Below, piece by piece: positions 8,723-17,132 of a stretch of DNA of 64,000 nt. The translations under genes and the position numbers were made by a program. The notes beneath the pieces were generated by a model. That model saw nothing but the letters and a program-made list of their open reading frames with translations. It ran no database searches and was not told the DNA's origin. The first letter of the stretch is position 1; each line of letters begins with the position of its first letter. Source of the stretch: Alphaproteobacteria bacterium (lineage in GTDB: Bacteria; Pseudomonadota; Alphaproteobacteria; Rhodobacterales; Rhodobacteraceae); assembly GCA_030424865.1 (NCBI GenBank), contig JAUHVR010000002.1, positions 124,001 to 188,000 of the forward strand, written 5' to 3'.

Positions 8723-9810
8723 CTTGCCGCCTCGAGCGTGTGCAACCGCACGCCGGAAACCACCCGCGTCAGGGTTGATTGACCGACAAATGGATCGTCG
8801 ATGTTCAGGCCAAGCCGATTTGACCAGATCACCGAAGCGAGCTGCGCAGGCAGGACCGACAGAACGCTGTCCCAGACCGAAGATCCAATGGAATTGGTGG
8901 AAAAGTCTGCGTCAGCCCCAACCGTCATTGTCGTTGCCTGTGGAAACTGCACGCGAAGCTCTTCGACCAAATCGGCCTCGTACATGTGCGCTGGGCGCTC
9001 AGCGCTGCGCAGAACAAAAATGGCCGTTCCGCTGGAGACAAAGCTCTTGGGGCCGTGGCGAAAACCCAATGTGCTGTCCCAGAGCGCCGGGATCTGGCCT
9101 GCAGACAGTTCCATCACCTTCAGTGCGCTTTCCCGGGCGGCAAAGGCCATGGGACCGGATCCCACGAAGACAGCGCGTGAAGGGGCGTCCATTCCAAGGA
9201 ACTGACTGGCGAGCGTCGGCAAGGCGGTCTCGGCGTAGTCGGCCAGTTGGCGCAATTGACGTCCCGCGTCGGCAGTTCTGTCAAAAATGGCCAAGGCCGT
9301 CAGAAGCATTGTCGAAAAGCTGGAGGTCATTGCAAACCCGGCGTCATGGCACGCCGCCGGTAAGACAATGTTCTGCCCGCCTTCATGATGCGCCAAGGCG
9401 CCTTCTGGGTTGCACGTGATGTTCAACGTCAACGTGTCCGGGGCCAGGGCCGCAATCGCCTGCAAGGTGCCCAGCGTTTCGCTAGAGTTTCCGGACCTGC
9501 CGAAATTGACGATCAGCAGGTTTTCGGGCGCGTTTTCAAGATAGTACTCGGGGCGGGCCACCAGGTCCGTTGAGGGAACAGAGCGAAAGGTCACGGGCCC
9601 CGACCCTGGCAGACCAGACGCGATGACATCCCCGATATAGGCAGAGGTCCCGGCCCCGCAAAACCACACCTGATCGATCTTTGCGTCTGAAACCCACTGT
9701 CTGGTGGCCTCGACATCAAAAGTCTGCCCCCAGGCCCGCCAAATGCCGGGCTGTGCGTGGATTTCGCGCCAAGTCGAAGAGTGGCGAATGGCGTCATCAA
9801 GACCGGTCAT
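8719..9810 (-). CDS. SIS-domain sugar-phosphate isomerase/deaminase, AgaS-like
   Basis: 363 aa from the ATG at 9810, which forms an ATGA overlap with the preceding gene. Two SIS domains: the first has F-C-G-A-G-T-S-A-Y-I-G (50-60) and N-F-G-R-S-G-N-S-S-E-T (102-112); the second has V-F-V-G-S-G-P and E-S-A-L-K-V-M-E-L. The long sequence with W-F-C-G-A-G-T-S-A is typical of AgaS, which in the GalNAc pathway deaminates and isomerises galactosamine-6-P to tagatose-6-P. Having it next to a second SIS enzyme suggests the locus handles more than one amino sugar. The exact substrate needs assay. Confidence 0.85.
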   Translation of the reverse strand: MTGLDDAIRHSSTWREIHAQPGIWRAWGQTFDVEATRQWVSDAKIDQVWFCGAGTSAYIGDVIASGLPGSGPVTFRSVPSTDLVARPEYYLENAPENLLIVNFGRSGNSSETLGTLQAIAALAPDTLTLNITCNPEGALAHHEGGQNIVLPAACHDAGFAMTSSFSTMLLTALAIFDRTADAGRQLRQLADYAETALPTLASQFLGMDAPSRAVFVGSGPMAFAARESALKVMELSAGQIPALWDSTLGFRHGPKSFVSSGTAIFVLRSAERPAHMYEADLVEELRVQFPQATTMTVGADADFSTNSIGSSVWDSVLSVLPAQLASVIWSNRLGLNIDDPFVGQSTLTRVVSGVRLHTLEAAR

Positions 9811-10820
9811 GAGGTTTTGGTCACCTTGGAAAGTGTTGATGGGGCGTCGGGATCCAGGCCAAGCGACAGGGTTGTGTTCAGGATCACCGGATACAGCATG
9901 AACAGCAGCATGGCCGCTGACGCAGCGGGGCAAAAGGTCTGAGCCTCTGGCGGGGTCAGGCGAAAGACGTCTCCGCCTGCGTCCCGAAATCGCTCTTCCG
10001 CCTTGTCCAGGCTGGCCTTGGCTTCTGGCTCGCCCGTATCGAGGATCAATACGAACAGTGGATTGGTCGCCAACTGCAAAGGACCATGAAGCACTTCGGA
10101 GGCTGAATAGGCCTCGGCGTGAAGTGCCGCTGTTTCCTTCAGCTTCAACGCCGTTTCTTGCGCAGCGCCGTATCCGGTCCCGCGTCCAACGACGTAAACA
10201 TGATTGGCCCGCAACAGCGCCGCCTGTAGCTGCCGCAATTCCGGGAAGTCCTGTTTTGACAGGGCTGTCATGCCTTGGGCGGCTTTGCGGGTTTGCGCTG
10301 CGTATTCGGGCTCAAGCGCGGCCAACAGGGCCATGCCGGCGGCGATTGCCCCCAAGACGGATTTCGTTGCGGGAACCGCGCGTTCCGGTCCGGCGTTTAT
10401 GGGTATCGTAAGGTCGGCACCTTGTTCCACGGGCGAACCCGGCTGGTTGGTGATCGCCAGGACATGGCCACCAGCCGCTTTGATCCCCTTGGTGCAGGCG
10501 ACCAGATCGTCTGACGCGCCAGACTGTGAAATCACCAGGCCGGCCGTTTCGTCCATGCGCACGCCGTTGAAGACCGAGAACGTCGAAGGCGGCAGGGATG
10601 TGACCGGAATCTTCAAGTGTGACATGAAAAGATAGGACAGGATATTGGCCGCCGCGTCAGAAGACCCCCGCGCGATCGTGTAGATTGCACGCAAGGATTT
10701 GGGATCGATCGCGGCGGTCGCCCCGCTGTGATCCTCCAGAACGGTACTGGAAAAGACGCTTGGGCCTTCCGAGATTTCTGCGGCCATCAGGCGGCCAGGT
10801 TTGGTCAATGTCGCATTCAT
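9807..10820 (-). CDS. GlmS-like SIS deaminase, probable glucosamine-6-phosphate deaminase (NagB-II type)
   Basis: 337 aa with two SIS domains matching the isomerase half of GlmS but lacking the glutaminase domain. Motifs: A-R-G-S-S-D-A (50-56), S-Q-S-G-A-S-D-D (98-105), G-R-G-T-G-Y-G-A-A-Q-E-T-A-L-K-L-K-E (212-229) and S-E-V-L-H-G-P (241-247). Stand-alone GlmS-like proteins of this kind replace NagB in many proteobacteria, converting GlcN-6-P to fructose-6-P and ammonia. It closes the GlcNAc route together with the kinase and NagA. ATGA overlaps on both sides. Confidence 0.88.
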   Translation of the reverse strand: MNATLTKPGRLMAAEISEGPSVFSSTVLEDHSGATAAIDPKSLRAIYTIARGSSDAAANILSYLFMSHLKIPVTSLPPSTFSVFNGVRMDETAGLVISQSGASDDLVACTKGIKAAGGHVLAITNQPGSPVEQGADLTIPINAGPERAVPATKSVLGAIAAGMALLAALEPEYAAQTRKAAQGMTALSKQDFPELRQLQAALLRANHVYVVGRGTGYGAAQETALKLKETAALHAEAYSASEVLHGPLQLATNPLFVLILDTGEPEAKASLDKAEERFRDAGGDVFRLTPPEAQTFCPAASAAMLLFMLYPVILNTTLSLGLDPDAPSTLSKVTKTS

Positions 10821-11962
10821 GTTTTACGCAGTCCATAGGTGTCGAATTCGGCCCAAAAGTCAGTCAGGTCAACAACTTGACCCAGTGCGCGGGCCTCATC
10901 CAGGGCCAGCGCCGCGATCCCTGCTTCCAGCGCGTCAACGATGCCCACTGGAAGTCCGGCGATTTCGCCCTTCAGGTAGGCCACGATGTCTTCGACCATC
11001 ATGTGATCGGCGCCATAGTGCGCACTTGCCCGCGCAGCGTCTTGTTGGGTGTAGTCGGCTTCAAAAGCGACCGAGCCATCGCGGCGTGTCACTTTCAGAT
11101 ACCCGCGCACGAAGTCGCCTTCTGCCATTCCGTGGGTGCCCATGACGCAAAACCGGCGGTGTTCGTCAGGGACATTCAGGTTCGTGTGAAAGGCCAGCGA
11201 GGGCCCGTTTTCATAGTCGAGGATAGCCGTTTGGAAGTCGATGATATCGCCATCTGACTCAAATGGATCATCAACGCTGTCCCAGACCGACTTCTTGACG
11301 TGAAAGATCTCGGCTTCAGAGTTCGAGGCGGGCGCGTTTGCCGGGAGAAATGAGCGGCGCCCGCCAAAGCTCGCCACCCGCTTGGGCCGCGAGCCGGTAA
11401 TCATGTTGTAGATGTCCAGATCGTGGCAGCATTTTTCCAGCATGAAGCCGCCGGAATGCCCGACCATACGACGCCAATCGCGCATGAAGAAAGCGCCGTG
11501 ATACGGGCCGATGTGTTCGTTGCCCTCTATCGAGACGATATCGCCCAGGTGCCCGTCCGAGATCGCCCGGCGCAGATCCACCATGTGTTGTGAATGGCGA
11601 AGCACCAATCCAACCATGACGCGGTCGGTGCCGAACTCTGCAAGCAGTTTGGCAAGTTTCAGGGTGTCTTCCCTTGTGGTAACAACGGGCTTTTCAGTGA
11701 AAACCCGGACACCCGCCCGGAGGCCCGCCTCGATCTGTTCCAGGTGGAAGGCATTGGGCGAACAGACAAAGAATACGTCGGGATTGGTTTCTGCGAGCAT
11801 CTGCTCGACCGAGTCAAATTCCGGCGTATCGGTTCCAATCATTTCAAGGTGACTGGGCTGAGGGTCGTAGAACCCCACGATTTGCGCGTCTTCAGTCGTC
11901 TCCTTGAAGATCGACAGAACATGGCCGGCACGGAGACCGACGCCTGAGGTTACAATCCGCAT
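10817..11962 (-). CDS. Gfo/Idh/MocA-family NAD(P)-dependent oxidoreductase
   Basis: 381 aa. N-terminal Rossmann domain starting M-R-I-V-T-S-G-V-G-L, the family E-K-P (90-92) lysine motif, and E-K-C-C-H-D-L-D (176-183) carrying the usual His/Asp catalytic region. The C-terminal domain is of the usual alpha/beta fold. Members oxidise or reduce sugars, inositols and amino-sugar derivatives. It overlaps the NagB-II-type gene by ATGA and is 9 bp from the ABC ATPase. No step of the classical GlcNAc route needs it, so it may handle an oxidised or reduced variant of the imported sugar. Confidence 0.9.
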   Translation of the reverse strand: MRIVTSGVGLRAGHVLSIFKETTEDAQIVGFYDPQPSHLEMIGTDTPEFDSVEQMLAETNPDVFFVCSPNAFHLEQIEAGLRAGVRVFTEKPVVTTREDTLKLAKLLAEFGTDRVMVGLVLRHSQHMVDLRRAISDGHLGDIVSIEGNEHIGPYHGAFFMRDWRRMVGHSGGFMLEKCCHDLDIYNMITGSRPKRVASFGGRRSFLPANAPASNSEAEIFHVKKSVWDSVDDPFESDGDIIDFQTAILDYENGPSLAFHTNLNVPDEHRRFCVMGTHGMAEGDFVRGYLKVTRRDGSVAFEADYTQQDAARASAHYGADHMMVEDIVAYLKGEIAGLPVGIVDALEAGIAALALDEARALGQVVDLTDFWAEFDTYGLRKT

Positions 11963-11971
11963 CGGTATCCC

Positions 11972-13072
11972 CTAGTTGGCAAGTTCGGGCGCCTGCAGGC
12001 GGCGCATAACGGTGCCCGAGGCGTCAAAGACGTGGCAGTCCTTTGGGTCGAGAACCAGTTCGGTGGTTTCGCCTTCACGCACGTTTGCGACACCGTCCAA
12101 GGCCGCGCAGATGCGCGTGCCTGCGTCGGTTGTTCCATAGGTGATCGAGGTCCCACCCAGGCGTTCCACGACCGAAACGTTCAGTTTCAGCCCCCCGGAT
12201 CCCTGGGCCATGTCCTCTGGACGGATGCCCACTTCGACACTATCGCCAACGGCAGCTGAGCTGGTTTCAACCGGCAAGGTCAGCGCCGGGCCGCCGTCGA
12301 TCTGCACGGCCAATCCGGTCGTGCCGGTTCCAGTCACCTTGGCAGGCAGGAAGTTCATGTTGGGCTGACCGATAAACGACGCCACGAACTTTGTCGCCGG
12401 GTGGTGGTAAAGCTCCATCGGTGTGCCGAATTGTTCAACACGACCAGCGTTCAGGACCACGATGCGATCTGCCATGGTCATGGCTTCGACCTGGTCATGG
12501 GTCACGTAGATCATTGTGGCCTGCAGGTTGCGGTGCAGCTGCGAAAGCTCGACACGCATGTCACCACGCAAAGCGGCATCAAGGTTCGACAGCGGTTCGT
12601 CGAACAGAAAGATCTTGGGCTCGCGCACGATCGACCGGCCAATCGCCACGCGCTGACGCTGACCGCCGGACAATTGGCCGGGTTTCAGTTTCAGCTTGTC
12701 GGTCAGTTGCAGAATGTCGGCCGCGCGGGCGACTCTTTCCTTCAGCTCGGCTTCGGGCATCTTGGCCACGCGAAGCGGGAAGGCGATGTTTTCGAAAACG
12801 GACAGGTGCGGGTAAAGCGCATAGGATTGGAACACCATCGAAATGCCACGATCCACAGGGTGCGCGTCCGATACGTCCTCGCCGTCGATGTGAAGCGTGC
12901 CCTTTGTGGCTTCTTCCAACCCGGCGATGATGCGCAACAAAGTGGATTTCCCGCAGCCCGACGGGCCGACAAAAACCACAAACTCCTTGTCCTTGATCGA
13001 CAATTCAATGTCGTGGAGCACTTTGGCATCTCCGAAGGACTTACTTACCGATTTGAGATCCAGCGTGGACAT
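11972..13072 (-). CDS. ABC sugar importer ATPase (UgpC/MalK type)
   Basis: 366 aa with Walker [10 protein letters not shown] (36-44), signature L-S-G-G-Q (134-138), Walker B I-F-L-F-D-E-P (154-160), H-loop H192, and a C-terminal TOBE/OB region of about 130 residues as in MalK/UgpC. The [10 protein letters not shown] stretch is typical of the CUT1 carbohydrate family. It energises the two permeases encoded upstream. A GC-rich stem-loop separates it from the binding-protein gene. Confidence 0.93.
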   Translation of the reverse strand: MSTLDLKSVSKSFGDAKVLHDIELSIKDKEFVVFVGPSGCGKSTLLRIIAGLEEATKGTLHIDGEDVSDAHPVDRGISMVFQSYALYPHLSVFENIAFPLRVAKMPEAELKERVARAADILQLTDKLKLKPGQLSGGQRQRVAIGRSIVREPKIFLFDEPLSNLDAALRGDMRVELSQLHRNLQATMIYVTHDQVEAMTMADRIVVLNAGRVEQFGTPMELYHHPATKFVASFIGQPNMNFLPAKVTGTGTTGLAVQIDGGPALTLPVETSSAAVGDSVEVGIRPEDMAQGSGGLKLNVSVVERLGGTSITYGTTDAGTRICAALDGVANVREGETTELVLDPKDCHVFDASGTVMRRLQAPELAN

Positions 13073-13099
13073 TTTTTGTTCCGATGTTTTTTGGTACGA

Positions 13100-13117
13100 G
13101 GGCGGGCGAACCCGCCC
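13100..13117 (-). other. Intraoperonic stem-loop after the binding-protein gene
   Basis: Between the binding-protein stop (13140) and the ATPase start (13072), the minus-strand RNA can form a perfect 7-bp GGGCGGG/CCCGCCC stem with a UUCG tetraloop. There is no U run after it, so it is more likely an RNA stabiliser or partial attenuator keeping binding-protein expression above that of downstream genes than a full terminator. Confidence 0.6.
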
Positions 13118-13139
13118 CCTGGTTTTTCATGTGAGAGGC

Positions 13140-14351
13140 TTAGAGGGCGTCGTCGAGCTCTTCGGCTGCGATCTCGACCAGCTCGTCAACTGTACCGTCG
13201 CCCAGGATGATGCCCTGGATCATGTTGGTGAACGCGGACTGAAGGCCTTTGAACTCTTCGACCAGCGGCTCGGGACCACCTTTGCCGATGCCATCCACAA
13301 AGACGCTCCAGTACGGGTCGTTTTCGTAGTACGGGTTCTCAAATCCAAGCGCCTTGTAATCGAAGATCGGTGTCAGGCCCCATTCGGTGTCCAGCGCGTA
13401 CTGGGATTCACCGGTTGTCAGCATCCCCGCCAGCTGATGCGCCAGTTCTTCGTGGCCCGAGCCTTTGAACACGGCGATCGAGTCAGTGATCAGAAGCGTA
13501 CCATTGGCGCCCTGCGGACCTGCCGGAACAGGAACAGTGATTTCCTTGATGTTGGCATTGTGCTGACCACGACCCCAAGGTCCGTCGATGTACATGCCGA
13601 TCTTGCCGTCGTTATACAGGTCTTTCAGCTGCGACCGTTCCCAAGCTGTCGGGCCTTCCTGCGCGACACTGACAAGCTTTTCATAGAACGCCAGAGTTTC
13701 ACGCGTGTTGGACGAATTCAGCTTGTTTTCACCTGTTGCCGGATCGATCACCACGCCACCGTTCGAATACAGGTAGTTCAGAAACTGGTGCATGGTGTTG
13801 TCGAAGTCCTTGCCGGCAATACCAACGCCAGCCGCGTCGGTGTTGTCGTGGATGGCCTTCGCCAGGTTGTACATGCCGTCCCATGTGTGCGGTGCAACAC
13901 ACTGTTCGCCGGCCTGTTCGACCAGTCCGCAGTTGATGAACAGCGCCTTGGTCGAGAACGCACGCGGGTAGCCCCATTCGGTGCCTTCGACCGTCACCGT
14001 GTTCAGAATACCCGGCTGATAGGCGCCGCGCGTTTCGTCAGAAATCTTCGCGGGCACGATCAGGTCGTTGTTGGCCAGCTGACGCAGGGTCCGCGATCCC
14101 ATGTACGCGATGGAAGGCGGGTCACCTGCGGATGCCAATGTCAGGGACTTGTCCTGGCAGGTCCCCCACGGAACCGCCTCGATGTTGACGGTAACGCCCG
14201 GGTTTGCGGCCGTGAACGCATCAACAACCGTTTGGTCCGCCTCGCGGATTTCACCGCCACACATGATAAAGTGAAGCTCTTGCGCCTGGGTCGACAGTGT
14301 CGAACCAACCACCATGGCGGCTCCGATTGCCAGTGTTTTCAAGTGTCTCAT
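13140..14351 (-). CDS. ABC transporter sugar-binding protein
   Basis: 403 aa. Signal peptide M-R-H-L-K-T-L-A-I-G followed by a hydrophobic core and T-Q-A-Q-E cleavage region; the mature part has the G-D-P-P-S-I-A-Y, T-W-D-G-M-Y and G-K-I-G-M-Y-I-D-G-P-W-G segments of CUT1 binding proteins. The ATG at 14351 is preferred over 14357 because GGGAG then sits 6 bases upstream, whereas it directly abuts the first ATG. It is a periplasmic receptor. Position with an intracellular GH20 enzyme suggests GlcNAc/GalNAc oligosaccharides as ligand (inference). Confidence 0.9.
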   Translation of the reverse strand: MRHLKTLAIGAAMVVGSTLSTQAQELHFIMCGGEIREADQTVVDAFTAANPGVTVNIEAVPWGTCQDKSLTLASAGDPPSIAYMGSRTLRQLANNDLIVPAKISDETRGAYQPGILNTVTVEGTEWGYPRAFSTKALFINCGLVEQAGEQCVAPHTWDGMYNLAKAIHDNTDAAGVGIAGKDFDNTMHQFLNYLYSNGGVVIDPATGENKLNSSNTRETLAFYEKLVSVAQEGPTAWERSQLKDLYNDGKIGMYIDGPWGRGQHNANIKEITVPVPAGPQGANGTLLITDSIAVFKGSGHEELAHQLAGMLTTGESQYALDTEWGLTPIFDYKALGFENPYYENDPYWSVFVDGIGKGGPEPLVEEFKGLQSAFTNMIQGIILGDGTVDELVEIAAEELDDAL

Positions 14352-14388
14352 TTGCATCTCCCTTGGACAATTGAGTTTGTTGGTTTCG

Positions 14389-15231
14389 TTATTCTTTCAC
14401 CGCGCCTGCGGTCAGACCGGCGACGAGGTACTTTTGAAGAAACAAGAAGATGATCATCACAGGCAGCACGCCGGTAAGCGCTGCAGCCATCATCTCGTTC
14501 CATGTCACCGACTGATAGCCGATGAATTCGAACAGCCCCGCGGGCAGGGGCTGGTACTCCCGCGTCTGGTTGAAGGTGATTGCGAACAGGAATTGCTGCG
14601 CATAGGCGCCGATGAATACGGCGATGCCGACAACAACCAATCCCGGAACAGCCAGTGGCAGCACGACACGACGCAGGGTGTACATGCGCGACGCCCCATC
14701 CATGAAGGCGGCCTCTTCCAGTTCAACCGGGATTTTCTCAAGGTAAGACCGCAGCAACCAGATGCCCGTCGGGATCAGGAACGCCACGCCGGGGACGATC
14801 ATCGCCCAGTATGTGTTCAGAATGCCCAATGTGCTCATCACGCGGTAAAGCGGGATCAAAAGAACGGCGCCTGTGAACATGTTCACGCCCAGAAAAATCG
14901 ACAGGCTGATGTTCTTGAACGGAAAGTCGAGGCGGGCATAGGCGTAGGAGGCGGGCACGACGAAGACCAGGGTGATCGCCGTGACGGCCGTCGAAATGAA
15001 GATCGAGTTCCAGATGTAGCGCCCCAACAGCGGAACCGTTTCCCACATGTCGCTGTAGGCTTTGAAACTGAAATCATCCGACCAGAACTGGTAGGGACTG
15101 CGGAACAGATGTTCGAGCGGTCGCAGCGAGGCCATGAACATCTCAAAGAACGGAAGCAGCAAGAAGATCAGGAACATCGCCATCGCGATGTAGATGCCAA
15201 TGACTTGCCAGAGTGAATAGCGATCCATCAT
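14389..15231 (-). CDS. ABC sugar permease (MalG type)
   Basis: 280 aa with six predicted membrane helices. The cytoplasmic EAA loop E-E-A-A-F-M-D-G-A-S, which contacts the ATPase, is visible in the second half, followed by R-V-V-L-P-L-A-V-P-G-L. The C-terminus ends G-L-T-A-G-A-V-K-E, characteristic of MalG-type subunits. It starts 1 bp after the stop of the MalF-type partner. Confidence 0.92.
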   Translation of the reverse strand: MMDRYSLWQVIGIYIAMAMFLIFLLLPFFEMFMASLRPLEHLFRSPYQFWSDDFSFKAYSDMWETVPLLGRYIWNSIFISTAVTAITLVFVVPASYAYARLDFPFKNISLSIFLGVNMFTGAVLLIPLYRVMSTLGILNTYWAMIVPGVAFLIPTGIWLLRSYLEKIPVELEEAAFMDGASRMYTLRRVVLPLAVPGLVVVGIAVFIGAYAQQFLFAITFNQTREYQPLPAGLFEFIGYQSVTWNEMMAAALTGVLPVMIIFLFLQKYLVAGLTAGAVKE

Positions 15232-15232
15232 C

Positions 15233-16159
15233 TTACTTGGTCCCGTAGTATTTGGTGACTTTGTTCAGCACCCAGAGATAGGCGATTGAAAACAAGCCAA
15301 GCAGGCAAACGATCACAATCGTGCGGGCTGCGCCTTCGCCGAACTTGCGGCTGGAAAAGGCGGTCTTGTAGCTGTCGATGATCATCGTGGTGGTCGAACT
15401 GCGCGGTCCGCCTTCTGTCAAAATCCAGATGATTTCAAAGCTGTTGAAGGTGAAGATCGCCGACAACAACGACATCGACACGATCACCGGCATGATTTGC
15501 GGGATGGTGATGCGGCGGAAGCGATACCACCGTGACGCGCCATCGACCCAGGCGGCCTCGTACAGATCGCGGCTGACACCCTGCATGGCGGCCAACAGGA
15601 ACAACGTCACCATCGGCACGCCGACCCAGACATCCGCAACAACCGCCGAATAGAACGCGGACCGCTTGTAGGCCAGGAATTCGAAACTCTTGTCGACGAT
15701 ATCAAGGGACTGCAAGACGCCTGACAGCAATCCGAAGGCCCCATTGTACAGCCACAGCCACCCGATCATCCCGATCGCAATCGGGATCACCCACGGCGGC
15801 AACACCAGAATGCGGAACAATGCCCGACCCGGAACGGCCGCGTTGAGAAGCGTCGCCCCGATCAAGCCCAGGACCAACTTCAGGCTCACCGACAGGAACA
15901 TCCAGTAAAAGGTTCGGGAGACGGTTTGTTTGAACTTCCGGCTTTCGGCCAGGTCCTGGTAGTTCTCGGTCCCGACGTAGGAATAGTTCGGGCCGATCCG
16001 TGTGTCCGTAAACGAAAGGCGGAACGTCTCGGCCAGCGGCCAGGCGACAATCACCGCAATGAACAACATTGCTGGCGCGATCAGGATCCAGGCAAACGCA
16101 CTCTGCGACAGGCGCGCAGGCCGCTTTGTTGGATGTGTGGATACCGATGAACTGGCCAC
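15233..16159 (-). CDS. ABC sugar permease (MalF type)
   Basis: 308 aa from a GTG at 16159, chosen because GGGAGGTGA lies just upstream; a longer reading to 16261 would consume most of the control region and has no ribosome binding site. Six membrane helices and an EAA loop (Y-E-A-A-W-V-D-G-A-S) are seen. First gene of the 13-gene minus-strand operon, so its promoter must lie in 16160-16370. Confidence 0.9.
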   Translation of the reverse strand: MASSSVSTHPTKRPARLSQSAFAWILIAPAMLFIAVIVAWPLAETFRLSFTDTRIGPNYSYVGTENYQDLAESRKFKQTVSRTFYWMFLSVSLKLVLGLIGATLLNAAVPGRALFRILVLPPWVIPIAIGMIGWLWLYNGAFGLLSGVLQSLDIVDKSFEFLAYKRSAFYSAVVADVWVGVPMVTLFLLAAMQGVSRDLYEAAWVDGASRWYRFRRITIPQIMPVIVSMSLLSAIFTFNSFEIIWILTEGGPRSSTTTMIIDSYKTAFSSRKFGEGAARTIVIVCLLGLFSIAYLWVLNKVTKYYGTK

Positions 16160-16237
16160 GTCACCTCCCGTTGAATGGCTTAGAATCGCTCGTTGCAGAC
16201 CATGGTAAACCGGTTTCTCAGAAGCATGACCAATTAA

Positions 16238-16349
16238 ATACCAAATTTTGACGAATTGCATAATTGGCTTGATTTACAGGGGATTTTTGGCATCTGATGG
16301 GTGGAAGCAGCAGGTATCTCAGAAATTGGTATCTGAAAAATAATGCCAA
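16238..16349. promoter_or_regulatory. Cluster of TTGGYAT half-sites, probable operators of the GntR regulator
   Basis: In the 211-bp gap between the divergent ABC operon and the gntR gene, the half-site TTGGYAT recurs: ATACCAA at 16238-16244 (reverse), TTGGCATCTGA from 16287, GGTATCTCA at 16313, TTGGTATCTGA from 16326 and ATGCCAA at 16343-16349 (reverse). The two GGTATCT copies are 15 bp apart, and the TTGGTAT/ATGCCAA pair forms an inverted repeat. NagR/HutC-type regulators bind such GGTAT-containing repeats. A cluster between both promoters fits control of both directions. Confidence 0.5.
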
Positions 16350-16370
16350 AATTTCGGATTGGAATGAACC

Positions 16371-17132
16371 ATGTCGACACCTGAAATTTTCTCTTCCGAA
16401 CGTTGGTTCGAACCGGGAAAAGGGCCACGATATCAACAGTTGGTCCGCTATCTTGGTGCGATCATCCGATCCGGTGACATCGTTCCGGACACGCAACTTC
16501 CGCCCGAACGCGTACTCGCAGAATTGGCCGACGTCAGCCGCGTTACGCTTCGCAAAGCGATCTCGGCATTGGCCGACGAAGGGTTGGTCGAGCAACGGCG
16601 CGGGGCAGGAACATTTGTTCGGCCGCAAGCCAAAAAGCTGGAACAATCCCTGTCGTCCCTTGTCTCTTTCTCCGAGAACATCCGGATGCGGGGCCAGACA
16701 CCGTCGTCCAAAATTCTTCAGCGCGGGTTGTTCATGCCCAACCGCGACGAGTTTCTCATTCTGGGTCTAACCCCGTCATCTCGGGTCGCGCGGATCAAGC
16801 GCCTTCGCTTTGCCGATGGTACACCGCTGGCCATAGAAACCTCGACTCTGCCCGCGGACGTGCTTCCCGATCCTGAAAAGGTCGAGACCTCCCTTTACGA
16901 GGTCCTTCGTGCCAACGACCGGGCCCCGGTCCGAGCGGTCCAACGCGTCACGGCGCAGAATTTGAATGCCGAGGATGCCCAACTTCTGGGGTTGAAGCCG
17001 GGTGACGCTGCCTTGGCGATCGAAAGAACGGCTTTCCTGCCACATGGCCGGATCGTTGAACTGACGACCGGCCTCTACCGCTCGGACATCTATGATTTTG
17101 TCACCGAATTGAAGCTGGAGTCAGACGAATGA
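16371..17132 (+). CDS. GntR-family regulator of the HutC/NagR (UTRA) type
   Basis: 253 aa. An N-terminal winged helix (about residues 18-85) has Y-Q-Q-L, P-P-E-R-V-L-A-E and S-R-V-T-L-R-K-A-I-S-A-L, and G-A-G-T-F-V ends the wing; the rest is a UTRA effector domain. HutC/NagR proteins sense phosphorylated sugars such as GlcN-6-P or GlcNAc-6-P. Placement beside the hexosaminidase, with which it overlaps by ATGA, and across from the importer operon makes it the likely local regulator. Confidence 0.9.
   Translation: MSTPEIFSSERWFEPGKGPRYQQLVRYLGAIIRSGDIVPDTQLPPERVLAELADVSRVTLRKAISALADEGLVEQRRGAGTFVRPQAKKLEQSLSSLVSFSENIRMRGQTPSSKILQRGLFMPNRDEFLILGLTPSSRVARIKRLRFADGTPLAIETSTLPADVLPDPEKVETSLYEVLRANDRAPVRAVQRVTAQNLNAEDAQLLGLKPGDAALAIERTAFLPHGRIVELTTGLYRSDIYDFVTELKLESDE

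Noticed and set aside
12897-14453. A 518-codon plus-strand frame over the binding-protein gene
   Set aside because: Entirely antisense to the binding protein and ends of its neighbours; no recognisable domain, and the opposite strand has signal peptide and family motifs.
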